A DNA stretch of 56,624 nt, taken from the NCBI GenBank assembly GCA_018241225.1, contig JAFEEG010000050.1, positions 1 to 56,624 of the forward strand. The letters run 5' to 3'. Both the position numbers and the translations under genes were made by a program. Each line of letters starts with the position of its first letter. The stretch's first letter is position 1. Under the pieces are notes generated by a model. That model worked only from the letters and a program-made list of their open reading frames with translations, searched no databases and was not told where the DNA came from. Below are positions 45,654-54,700 of this stretch, piece by piece. The DNA comes from Pseudomonadota bacterium (GTDB lineage: Bacteria > Pseudomonadota > Gammaproteobacteria > Burkholderiales > Burkholderiaceae_C).

Positions 45654-47087
45654 TCAAAGATGGAGAACGCGGCCCGGATTCAGGATGCTTTCGGGGTCAA
45701 GCGCTCGCTTGATGGCGCGCATCATTTCGAGTGCTACCGGTGACTTGTGCTTTTCTAGCTTGTCGACCTTGAGTGAACCTACGCCGTGCTCGGCGGAGAA
45801 GGACCCGCCGAACTTCTCGACGGCGTCATACACCAGCGTGGCAATGCGCTCCTCCTGATCGCGCAGGAACGCAATGTCGTCGCCGCCCTCGGGCGCCTGC
45901 ACGTTGTAGTGCAGGTTGCCGTCGCCCAGGTGCCCGAAGTTGACCAGGCGCACGCCAGGAACCTCGCGCCGAAGAGTTGCATCGGTCTCCGCAACGAAAG
46001 CCGGGATGCGCGAGACGGCGATCGAAATGTCGTGCTTGATGTTCAGGCCTTCCTCGGCTTGCGCCAGCGGAATGCTTTCGCGCGCATGCCAGAGGGCGCG
46101 GGCCTGCCCGATGTTCTCGGCCACCACCGCATCCACCACACAGCCGTCCTCGAAGGCCGATTCGAGCAAGGCCTCGAAGCGGGCGCGTGCATGGTCTTCG
46201 GACTCGTTGTCGGAGTTCTCTAGCAGCACGCAATAGGGCACGTCCTCGGCATCGATAAAAGGTACGCGCAGCTGCGGCATGTGTTTACCCACCAGCGATA
46301 GCGCGAATCGGCCCATGACCTCGAAGCCCGTGAGACCGGCGCCCAGGCATTGGTGGGCCATCCCCAGCAGCGTCACCGCATGTTCCAGCGAGGGCACGGC
46401 TGCCCACGCGGTGAGCCGCGCGGCAGGCATGGGATAGAGCTTTAGGGTGGCCGCAGTGATGATGCCCAGCGTGCCTTCGCTGCCGATCATCAGATCGCGC
46501 AGGTCGTAGCCAGTATTGTCCTTGCGCAGGCCCGTGGTGCCTTCCCAGACTTGCCCCTGCGGCGTGACGACCTCCAGGCCCAGGCACAGGTCGCGGGCGT
46601 TGCCGTAGCGCACGACCTGGGTCCCACCCGCGTTGGTTGCGAGGTTGCCGCCGATGGTGCAACTTCCTTCGGCAGCCAGGCTCAAGGGAAACAGGAAACC
46701 GGCCTTCTCGGCTGTCTCCTGCAGCACCTGGAGCACGCACCCAGCCTCGACGGTGACGGTGAGGTTGGCCTGGTCGATGTCGCGCACCGCATTCATGCGT
46801 TGCAAGCTCAGCACGATCTCGCGACCGCTTTCGTCAGGCACGCCGCCCACTGCCAGGCCGGTGTTTCCGCCCTGCGGCACGATCGGCGTGCCAGCAGCGG
46901 CACAGGCTTTCACGACGGCTGCCGCTTCTGCCGTGCTCGCTGGGCGCACTACTGCGAGCGACTTTCCACGGCTGCGCTTGCGCCAGTCCTGTTCCCAGGC
47001 GCTGAGGTCGCCCTCAGTGAGCACGTTGTTCAGGCCGACGATGTCCCTCAGGGCACGGAACAGATCCGTCTTCTCGTCTGCATTCAT
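45654..47087 (-). CDS. FAD-linked D-2-hydroxyacid dehydrogenase (GlcD/D2HGDH type)
   Basis: This 477-residue enzyme has an FAD_binding_4 domain (residues about 40-220: PIVPQGGNTGLAVGGVPDES and GSCTIGGNLATNAGGTQVV). The C-terminal substrate domain has FGHLGDGNLHYNVQAPEGG and EHGVGSLKVDKL with the metal-binding histidines. It oxidises D-lactate, D-2-hydroxyglutarate, glycolate or a similar acid. Start ATG 47087 with GAG upstream was chosen; ATG 47117 is possible. It lies 45 bases behind marR in the same direction and is probably controlled by it. Confidence 0.92.
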   Translation of the reverse strand: MNADEKTDLFRALRDIVGLNNVLTEGDLSAWEQDWRKRSRGKSLAVVRPASTAEAAAVVKACAAAGTPIVPQGGNTGLAVGGVPDESGREIVLSLQRMNAVRDIDQANLTVTVEAGCVLQVLQETAEKAGFLFPLSLAAEGSCTIGGNLATNAGGTQVVRYGNARDLCLGLEVVTPQGQVWEGTTGLRKDNTGYDLRDLMIGSEGTLGIITAATLKLYPMPAARLTAWAAVPSLEHAVTLLGMAHQCLGAGLTGFEVMGRFALSLVGKHMPQLRVPFIDAEDVPYCVLLENSDNESEDHARARFEALLESAFEDGCVVDAVVAENIGQARALWHARESIPLAQAEEGLNIKHDISIAVSRIPAFVAETDATLRREVPGVRLVNFGHLGDGNLHYNVQAPEGGDDIAFLRDQEERIATLVYDAVEKFGGSFSAEHGVGSLKVDKLEKHKSPVALEMMRAIKRALDPESILNPGRVLHL

Positions 47088-47132
47088 CTTGCGGTCTCGA
47101 TCCTTGGACGATTTCATTGGCACCCAAGCCCG

Positions 47133-47726
47133 CTACGCGATCTTGCGGTCTTGGGCACGCGTAGGCATCGCGACGCGACGTGTCGCTCGCGCCGCGGGGT
47201 TTGTCGACCGCTTGCGGGCTGGCGCCACCTTGGCGGGCACGCTCTCGGGGAGCTCCGTGTACGCCAGGTGGGTCAGTGCGTCTCGCATCGTCGCCAGCGC
47301 ATCCGCCCCGATTTCGCGCTCCAGGTCCTTCTCGACGTCACGCACAGCTGCGAGGACATCGGCCTTGAACTTCAGGCCCGTTGGCGTGAAGTTGATCAAG
47401 TAGGAGCGCCGGTCCACTGGGTCGCTGGTGCATTCGACCAACCCGCGGTCGACCAGCGTATTGATCTTGGGGCCAACCGCCTGTTTGGTCACCCCCATTC
47501 GCCGCGCCAGCTCTACGCTGCGGGTGCCTCCCACGTCGATGAACGGGAGCATTGGGCTGCAAACCCGCAGCGTCTGCGCATCGAAGTTCTGCGCTGTGGC
47601 CCGCTCTACCCGCTGGAAGAACATCTCGCGCGCCAGCAGCAAGAGCCGGCCAATGCCAGGTTTGTAAGGGGGGGCTGTCGGCTCACCATCTTCGGCCGGC
47701 CGTTCGGCCTGATTCGCTTGTTTCAT
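47133..47726 (-). CDS. MarR-family repressor of the catabolic island
   Basis: This 197-residue protein has a winged helix-turn-helix (about residues 70-130: GTRSVELARRMGVTKQAVGP, then LVDRGLVECTSDPVDRRSYL). It is flanked by an N-terminal extension and a basic, Arg/Ala-rich tail (KVAPARKRSTNPAARATRRVA) that is unusual for the family. ATG 47726 with GAAGGA just upstream is chosen; in-frame ATGs at 47774 and 47786 would extend into the operator array. It should repress both its own operon and the divergent TauD-BVMO-Bug operon. Confidence 0.9.
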   Translation of the reverse strand: MKQANQAERPAEDGEPTAPPYKPGIGRLLLLAREMFFQRVERATAQNFDAQTLRVCSPMLPFIDVGGTRSVELARRMGVTKQAVGPKINTLVDRGLVECTSDPVDRRSYLINFTPTGLKFKADVLAAVRDVEKDLEREIGADALATMRDALTHLAYTELPESVPAKVAPARKRSTNPAARATRRVAMPTRAQDRKIA

Positions 47727-47760
47727 GGTCCTTCGTTCCGAATGCTGCTGCCGTGGATGG

Positions 47761-47840
47761 TAGTACTGATTCATGGTATTGACCATCAATCATATTGACC
47801 GTCAATGCTATTGATCGTCAGTACTATTAACTATCTCGCT
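47761..47840. promoter_or_regulatory. Four-unit operator array with 16-bp period
   Basis: Units start at 47777, 47793, 47809 and 47825: TATTGACCATCAAT, TATTGACCGTCAAT, TATTGATCGTCAGT and TATTAACTATC. Each of the first three is itself near-palindromic (ATTGAC-C-GTCAAT is perfect). TAGTACTGA at 47761-47769 and TCAGTACTA at 47818-47826 form a perfect nine-base inverted pair framing three units. The array lies between the divergent marR and tauD-like genes and is strongly AT-rich. It is the expected binding region of the MarR protein (inference from position and symmetry). Confidence 0.85.
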
Positions 47841-47897
47841 CGAAGCTTCTAAATTTCGGTTCACCGGGGCAGACCGGCTCAACCAAGGACCACCACC

Positions 47898-48725
47898 ATG
47901 AAGCGCGAACCCATTTCCTACCAGACCATCTCCGTCGTGCCGCTCACGCCCACCATCGGCGCCGAGGTGTTCGGCATCGATCTCTCCCAGCCGCTCAGCG
48001 ACGTTCAGTTCGAGGAGGTGCACCGAGCGTGGATGGAGCACCAGGTCATCTTCTTTCGGGACCAGAAGCTGACGATCGAGCAGCACATCGCTTTTGGGCG
48101 TCGCTTTGGCGAGTTGCACGTGCATCCGATGGCCTCGCTGCCCGGCTATCCCGAGGTCATCGAGATCAAGGCTGACGAAAACACCGGCTATGTCCAGGGC
48201 GAACGCTGGCATTCCGATGTCACTTGTGCGGAGAAGCCACCTGCTGGCTCCATCCTGTACATGCACAAGATTCCGGAAAACGGCGGCGGAGACACCCTGT
48301 TTTCCAGCATGTATCTGGCCTACGAAACCCTGTCCGAGCCCATCAAGAAGTTGATCGAGAACTTCACCGCCATCCATGACGGGGAAGACGCGTACCGCGT
48401 GCGCCAGAACATCCAAAGAGAGTCCTATCCCCGGGCCGAGCACCCCGTCGTGCGCACCCATCCGGTCACGGGCCGCAAGGCGCTGTTCGTCAATCGCAGC
48501 TACACGCTGCGCATTCCGCAACTCTCCGAGCGCGAGAGCCGCGCGGTGCTGGACATGCTGATCGAGCATGCCGAGCTCGATGTCATGAAGTGCCGATTCA
48601 AGTGGCAGAACGGCTCCATCGCCATGTGGGACAACCGTTGCGCTATGCACCAGGCTATTCCCGACTACTTCCCGCTCGCGCGCTACGCCCAGCGCGTCAC
48701 CCTGGCCGGCGACAAGCCGTTCTGA
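47898..48725 (+). CDS. TauD/TfdA-family Fe(II)/2-oxoglutarate dioxygenase
   Basis: This 275-residue enzyme has the full iron triad: His105 and Asp107 in RWHSDVT and His251 in NRCAMHQA. Arg262 or Arg266 is the 2-oxoglutarate anchor (FPLARYAQR). TauD acts on taurine and TfdA on 2,4-D; GAEVFGIDLSQPLSD is shared by both. It hydroxylates a carboxylate or sulfonate and may cleave a C-S or C-O bond. AAGGA precedes the ATG. It leads an operon with a flavin monooxygenase 36 bases downstream. Confidence 0.93.
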   Translation: MKREPISYQTISVVPLTPTIGAEVFGIDLSQPLSDVQFEEVHRAWMEHQVIFFRDQKLTIEQHIAFGRRFGELHVHPMASLPGYPEVIEIKADENTGYVQGERWHSDVTCAEKPPAGSILYMHKIPENGGGDTLFSSMYLAYETLSEPIKKLIENFTAIHDGEDAYRVRQNIQRESYPRAEHPVVRTHPVTGRKALFVNRSYTLRIPQLSERESRAVLDMLIEHAELDVMKCRFKWQNGSIAMWDNRCAMHQAIPDYFPLARYAQRVTLAGDKPF

Positions 48726-48761
48726 ACGACGGCGACCGAACTCGCGCTAAAGGAGCAACGA

Positions 48762-50276
48762 ATGGACAAGAACCAACACCTCAGCGCTGGGCACTTCGAT
48801 GTCATCGTCGTTGGCGCCGGCATCTCGGGCATAGCTGCAGCCCACTACCTGACGACCCTGTGTCCTGACCACACCTATGCGGTGCTCGAGTCGCATGCCA
48901 GTTTCGGCGGCACCTGGCTGCTTCACCAGTACCCGGGCGTGCGTTCGGACAGCGATCTCTATACCTACGGCTACGCCTTCAAGCCCTGGACAAGGAAGCC
49001 GATCGCAACGGGTGACGAGATCCTGGGCTACATGGAAGAAGTGATTCGCGACGACGGCATCGAGCCGCACATCCGCTACGGGCACACGATCCGCTCGGCA
49101 TCCTGGTCCAGCACGACGAATGTCTGGACCCTGGAGGTCACCCGTGCGGCAGACGGAAAGACCGTTCGATTTACCACCAACTACCTCTGGACCTGTCACG
49201 GCTACTACCGGCACGCTGAAGGCTACACGCCGGAGTGGCCCGGTATGGACGCCTTCCAGGGCCAGCTGGTGCACCCCCAGTCCTGGCCCGAGGATCTGGA
49301 CTGCACGGGCAAGCGAGTGGTCGTGATCGGCTCCGGGGCCACTGCCGCCACGCTTTTGCCGGCACTGGCCGGGAAATGCGCCACCGTGACCATGCTGCAG
49401 CGCTCGCCGACCTACTTCAACATCGGTCGCAACGAGGTACCGCTGGCCACCGAGTTGCGCAAACTGAACATCGACGAACGCTGGATTCATGAAATCATCC
49501 GCCGCAAGCTCCTGAGCGACAAGTACGTCACGATCCTGCGTGCACGCAACGAACCCGACGACTATCGCCGCGAACTCCTGGCCAACGTGCGTGCCCATCT
49601 GGGCGAAGGCCACGAAGCCATTCCGCATTTCGACCCGCACTATCGTCCCTGGACACAACGCATCGCGTTCGATCCGGACGGCGGCCTCTTTGCGAGCGTC
49701 CGCGAGGGACAGGCTGGCGTCGTGACGGGTGAGATCGAGCGCTTCTGCGAGAACGGCATCCAACTCAAATCCGGCGTGGTGCTTGAAGCCGACATCGTCG
49801 TGACGGCAACCGGCTTCCACCTGTCGGTCATGGGCGACATAGCCTTCACTGTGGACGGTGAGCCTGTGGACTTCGCGCAGACGGTGGCGTACCGTGGCAC
49901 CGCACTGACCGGCGTGCCTAATTTCGCCTGGGTCTTCGGCTATTACCGCTCGAGCTGGACGTTGCGGGTCGGCATGGTCGCCGAGTTCGTCTGCAAGATG
50001 CTGAACCACATGCGGCGCACGGGAGCCAGCCGGGTCACGCCAGTGCTTCGGCAGGAGGACGAGGGAATGCAACTGCGCCCGTGGATCGATCCCAAGGACT
50101 TCAATCCTGGATACGTCCAGCGCCGAGTGCACCTTTTGCCGCGTCAAGGCTGCAAGCCGGAGTGGCGCATCGGCGAGGACTATCAGCAGGAAACCGATGA
50201 GTTTGCCTGCATCGACCTCGAAGACCCGATCTTCGAATACGTGCGCAGCGACTCCGTCGCGGAAGCCGGCGCCTGA
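48762..50276 (+). CDS. Baeyer-Villiger-type flavin monooxygenase
   Basis: This 504-residue cytosolic enzyme has two Rossmann motifs, GAGISG (18-23, FAD) and GSGATA (190-195, NADPH). Between them lies the type I Baeyer-Villiger fingerprint FxGxxxHxxxW (Phe165, Gly167, His171, Trp175). It inserts oxygen next to a ketone to give an ester or lactone. FGGTWLLHQYPGVRSDSD is the usual FAD-side motif. AAAGGAG precedes the ATG. The ketone substrate is unknown; no esterase is in the operon. Confidence 0.93.
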   Translation: MDKNQHLSAGHFDVIVVGAGISGIAAAHYLTTLCPDHTYAVLESHASFGGTWLLHQYPGVRSDSDLYTYGYAFKPWTRKPIATGDEILGYMEEVIRDDGIEPHIRYGHTIRSASWSSTTNVWTLEVTRAADGKTVRFTTNYLWTCHGYYRHAEGYTPEWPGMDAFQGQLVHPQSWPEDLDCTGKRVVVIGSGATAATLLPALAGKCATVTMLQRSPTYFNIGRNEVPLATELRKLNIDERWIHEIIRRKLLSDKYVTILRARNEPDDYRRELLANVRAHLGEGHEAIPHFDPHYRPWTQRIAFDPDGGLFASVREGQAGVVTGEIERFCENGIQLKSGVVLEADIVVTATGFHLSVMGDIAFTVDGEPVDFAQTVAYRGTALTGVPNFAWVFGYYRSSWTLRVGMVAEFVCKMLNHMRRTGASRVTPVLRQEDEGMQLRPWIDPKDFNPGYVQRRVHLLPRQGCKPEWRIGEDYQQETDEFACIDLEDPIFEYVRSDSVAEAGA

Positions 50277-50319
50277 CGCTGGCGCCACAACTCTCCATCG
50301 TACTTTCCGAGGATTTGAA

Positions 50320-51303
50320 ATGAAGCGCTCTACCTTCCTCGCCAGCTTGGCATCCCTGGCAGTGACAGGCCTTTCCCGTCCCGCAATTGCCCAGGACACC
50401 TGGCCCTCGCGACCGGTCAAGATCCTGATTCCTTCGGCCGCCGGCACCGGAAGCGACATCGTCCTGCGGGGCATTGCGGACCGACTCACAACCACCTTCA
50501 AGCAACCGTTTACGGTCGACAACAGGCCCGGTGGAAGCGGATTGATTGCCAGCCGCGCGCTCATGAGCGCGCCTCCGGATGGCTACACCATCCTCTATTC
50601 AAACGCCTCCGCCACGGTGATGCTGCAGGCATTGAGGCCGGACTTGGGCATCGACTTCGCAAAGGATATGGTGCCGGTCTCGCTCACCGTGGTGGGTGGG
50701 GTGTTCCTGCTGGTCAACCCCCAGGTTCCTGCGAAGAACCTCAACGAGCTGATCGCCTTGGTCAAGGCAAACCCGGCCAAGTACAGCACCTATGGCAGTT
50801 GGGGGATCGGGTCCAATGGGCACTTCACCATGGAGTGGCTGAAGAAGCAGACGGGCATGCAGATCGAGCACGTGCCGTACAAGACCATCCCGACGCTGTT
50901 GACCGAGCTGGCCACGGGCGTCCTCTCCATCGCCTGGTGCGATTCCATCACGCCGGTGCCGTTTATCCAGGCGGGCAAGGTGCGCGCCATCGCGGTGACC
51001 GGCCCCTTGCACATGCCGCAGGTGCCTGACGTGGCCACTATGGGCGAGCAAGGGTACCCCTTCGATCTGGTGGGCTGGCAGGGTTTCTTCCTGCCAGTCG
51101 GAACGCCTCAGCCCATCGTCAGCCGCCTAAACGAGGAAGTGATGCGTACCATGAGCACGCCCGAACTCAAGCAGATGCTGAACCGAATGAATGCATCGTC
51201 GTCGCAACTACGCACGCCAGAGGAGTTCAGGGGCATGATGCTTCGCGACGTGGGAGGCTGGCGTCGCATCGCGCGCGATTCCAACATCCAGGCGGTCGAC
51301 TGA
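50320..51303 (+). CDS. Bug/TctC-type periplasmic binding protein
   Basis: This 327-residue protein has a Sec signal (MKRSTFLASLASLAVTGLS, cut near AIAQ) and the Bug pattern WPSRPVKILIPSAAGTGSDI and VDNRPGGSGLIASRAL. It collects a carboxylic compound for the island's enzymes; no TctAB genes are present. The ATG at 50320 has CCGAGGA upstream. It is the third gene of the plus-strand operon, 43 bases after the monooxygenase. Confidence 0.93.
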   Translation: MKRSTFLASLASLAVTGLSRPAIAQDTWPSRPVKILIPSAAGTGSDIVLRGIADRLTTTFKQPFTVDNRPGGSGLIASRALMSAPPDGYTILYSNASATVMLQALRPDLGIDFAKDMVPVSLTVVGGVFLLVNPQVPAKNLNELIALVKANPAKYSTYGSWGIGSNGHFTMEWLKKQTGMQIEHVPYKTIPTLLTELATGVLSIAWCDSITPVPFIQAGKVRAIAVTGPLHMPQVPDVATMGEQGYPFDLVGWQGFFLPVGTPQPIVSRLNEEVMRTMSTPELKQMLNRMNASSSQLRTPEEFRGMMLRDVGGWRRIARDSNIQAVD

Positions 51304-51322
51304 GGGGCGCGCGCCGGTCCTC

Positions 51323-51339
51323 GGTGCCACTTCGGCACC
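51323..51339 (+). terminator. Short hairpin after the island operon
   Basis: GGTGCC (51323-51328) pairs perfectly with GGCACC (51334-51339) over five bases, 20 bases after the Bug stop. No U run follows. The remaining bases to 51478 hold no gene I can support. Confidence 0.35.
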
Positions 51340-51478
51340 AGAACGGCCTTCAGGGACGACGTGCCCAGTCATTCGACCGCCGCAGTTGAATGACTGTAAG
51401 CCGTTCCGGAAGCCGACAGTCAGAAGAGGCTTGCCGAGTGTCCGCTCCTGGCCGAATACGGCCTTGGTTGCATCGAAT

Positions 51479-51676
51479 CTACTTCTTCTCGCCTGGGCTC
51501 GTTGGATTGGTAGTTCGCCTTGCAGCAAGCAAGGCAAGAAACAAGACCGCGCAGAACACCATGAAAAGTACGTCCACCCACAAGGGCGTGAAAGCTAGCA
51601 AGAACCTATGCGCTACCAACAGGACGAGAGTCAGGGCAAGAACCGTAAGTCCTGCTCGCTGCCAAATTCGTTTCAT
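51479..51676 (-). CDS. Small membrane protein, two predicted membrane segments
   Basis: This 65-residue frame starts with a basic MKRIWQRAG, then has two hydrophobic stretches (about 9-28 and 32-52) and a charged tail (RRTTNPTSPGEKK). The inside-positive pattern looks real, but there is no recognised family and only a weak ribosome site. It stands alone at the right edge of the island, behind the large sensor kinase gene. Confidence 0.5.
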   Translation of the reverse strand: MKRIWQRAGLTVLALTLVLLVAHRFLLAFTPLWVDVLFMVFCAVLFLALLAARRTTNPTSPGEKK

Positions 51677-51786
51677 GAGCTGCCAGGCGCGGCAGAAGAG
51701 TCGGACACTTCAACCTCCATCGCCGATGACGACGGCGAATCATCACCCAAATTGGCCGCCGTTGGCGAGCGGCCCCATGCAGGGGC

Positions 51787-54700
51787 TCAGCCAGCCAGCG
51801 GCAGCTCGAAGTAGAACTCGCTGCCCTGCCCCACCACGCTGGTGTAGTCGATGCGCCCGCCGTGTTCTTCCACGATGCTGCGGCAGATGTTCAGGCCCAG
51901 GCCGGTGCCGCCCTTTTGCCGGCGGTCGGAGCTGTCGGCCTGCGAGAAGCGCTCGAAGATGCGCCCGCGGAAAGATTCCGGAATGCCCGCGCCGTCGTCG
52001 ATCACCGAGACGCGCACGGCCGAAGGCGCCGCGCTCATGCGGACCGTCACGCGCTTGCTCGGCCCGGTGAACTTCACCGCGTTGGACAGCAGGTTGACCA
52101 TCACCTGGACGATGCGGTCGGCATCGGCCAGCACCCGCACGTCGTCCTGGCGCGCCTGCAGGTCCAGCTCCACGCCGTGCTGGTGCGCATAGGCGCGGGT
52201 GGCGTCCACGGCCTGGTCGACCAGCGGCGCCAGCGGCTGCACGCTCATGGCGTAGTGCATGAGCCGCGCCTCGATGCGCTCCACGTCCAGCACGTCGTTG
52301 ATGAGGCGCACCAGCCGGTCGCTGCTCTGGGCCGATCGCGCCACCAGCTCGCCGGCCGCCTCGGGCAGCGGCCCGGCCATGCCCGAGGCCAGCAGGCTCA
52401 GCGCGCCGTGGATGGCGGTCATGGGTGTACGCAGCTCGTGTGTGACGGTGGAGACGAACTCGCTCTTGAGCCGCTCCATGTGGCGCCGCTCGGTGATGTC
52501 CATGTAGGTGGTCACGAAACCACCGCCGGGCATGGGCGCGCTGCGCACTTCGAGCGCCCGGCCGTCGGGCATCTGCCGCTCCGACAGCATGTGCCTGGGC
52601 ACCTGGGCGCCCTTGACCAGGCGCTCGACGATCTCGTCGACCGTGCCCGGCCCGTAGTCGCCGCGCGCCGCGTTGTGGCGAATGACGTCGGCAAAGGTGG
52701 GCTCCGGCGCCAGCAGCAGGTCCAGCGGCAGGTCCAGCAGCTCGCGATAGGCCGCGTTGTAGGCCGCCAGCTTCAGGTCGGCGTCGTACACGCTCAGCCC
52801 GCAGGGCAGGTTGTCCAGGATGCTGCGCAGCACGGCATTGCTGCGACGAAGCTCCTCGCGGACGTTGCGCATGACCGAGATGTCCTGCAGCGTGCCCACC
52901 AGGCGCACGGGCACGTCGTCTTCCACCTCGACCGCGCCCACCGAGCGAATCCAGATGGCCGCGCCGCCTTGCGTGGTCAGCGGCAGCTCCAGGTTCCAGG
53001 GCTTGCGCTGCTCGATGCATTCGCGCGCCGTCTGCTCGACGATGGAGCGCTCGGCCGGGGCGAAGAAATCGAAGGCACCGGTCAGCCGGGGCTGCTGCCC
53101 CACGGGCACGCCGAAGATGCGGAAGGTCTGCTCCGACCAGGTCAGCCGGTTGGTGCGCAGGTCGACCTCCCAGCCGCCCACGCCGGCCACCCGCTCGGCG
53201 CGCTCCAGGAAGGACTTGCTGGCGCGCAGCTGTTCTTCGGCGCCCTTGCGCTCGGTGATGTCGGTCTGCGTGCCCGACATGGTGCGCGGGCGGCCCGCGG
53301 CCGTGCGGTCGAACACCCGGCCGCGCAACAGCACCCAGATCCAGTGGCCCTCGCGGTGCTGCATGCGCATCTCGCACTCGAAGTAAGGCAGCTCGCCGTC
53401 CAGGTAGCGCTGCATCAGGCTCGCGGCGCTGCGCAGGTCGCCGCGATGGCACAGGGTGCGCCACTTGCGAATGCTCAGCGGCTCCAGCTCCTGCAGCGTG
53501 TAGCCCACCATGCTGGCCCAGCGCTCGTTGCAGATCAGTCGCCCGCTGGGCAGGTCCCACTCCCACGCACCGGCGTCGGTACCTTCGATGATCTGGTCCA
53601 GCCGCTGGCGTTCGCGCCCCAGGTTGGCCATGGCCTGCGACAGCTCGGCGGCGGCGTGCTTGATCTCGGTGATGTCCTGGCCGATCTGCATGAAGCCCAC
53701 CAGCTTGCCGGTTTCGTCATGGTGCGGCTGGATCTCCAGGTCGATCCAGTACTCATGCCCGTCCTTGGCTCGATTGACCACCTCGACCCGGCAGCTGCGC
53801 CCCGCCGCGTCTGCCGCGTCGATGGCCGCGTAGCTGGTCGGATCGGTGCTGCCGCTGCCCAGCAGCTCCTTGGGCGTGTTGCCCAGTGCCTCGTCCATCG
53901 AATAGCCGTACACACGGGTGAAGCCCTCGTTCACCCACAGGATCTTGCGCGCCCTGTCGGTAATGACCACGGCGTTGGACGTATGGCGCACCACCTCGGC
54001 CAGCCTTCGCAGGTCGCGCGTCATGCTCTGCGCCAGTGCCCGGGCGCGCGCTTCGCCAGAGGCCAGCAGCCACACGGCCAGCGCCAGCAGCGCCGAGATG
54101 CAGGTGCCGGTGACACGGATCAGGCTGGGCGACCAGTAGTCGAGCACGGGCCAGAAGTCGGTGTCGGGCGCCATGCGCATCGAGAACTGCCGCCCGCCGA
54201 TGTCCAGCAGCGCCACGCTGGACTCCACGACCGGCAGCGGCCGCCACGACAGCCAGTCGGGCATGTCGGTGGACGGGGGATTCTGGGCCGAGAAGACCAG
54301 GTGCCCGCCCTCTTCGGGCCCGTCGTACAGGCTGAATGCAAGGTCCGCGTCGATGCTGTCCAGCGTGCCGCTGAGCAGGTCGGCGGCCACGATGGGCGCG
54401 TACACCAGCGCCCGCAGCGTGGCCGTGCGCTGCTGCGGCGTCATCGGATCGGTGCCGGCGCTGTAGACCGGCACCATGTACAGGAACCCGGCGCTGCGCC
54501 CCTGGTCCTGCACCAGCGTGAGGGGCGCGCTGAGCGTGGGCTGTCCGGTGCGGATGGCCTGCTCGATGGCGCGGCGCCGCGTTGGCTCCGAGCCGGCGTC
54601 GTAGCCCAGCGCCGACCGGTTGAGCTCCAGCGGTTCGACGTACTTGATGGCGTACAGGTCGGTGCCGCCGTTGTTGTTGTTGTTGTTTTTGCCGTTGGTG

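Noticed and set aside
51390..52070. 226-residue plus-strand frame across the end of the island
   Set aside because: It overlaps the end of the sensor kinase gene, is Arg/Ser-rich and has no ribosome site or motif.
54670..54690. GTT repeat as a possible CRISPR-like array
   Set aside because: A simple triplet run inside a coding region with no spacers.
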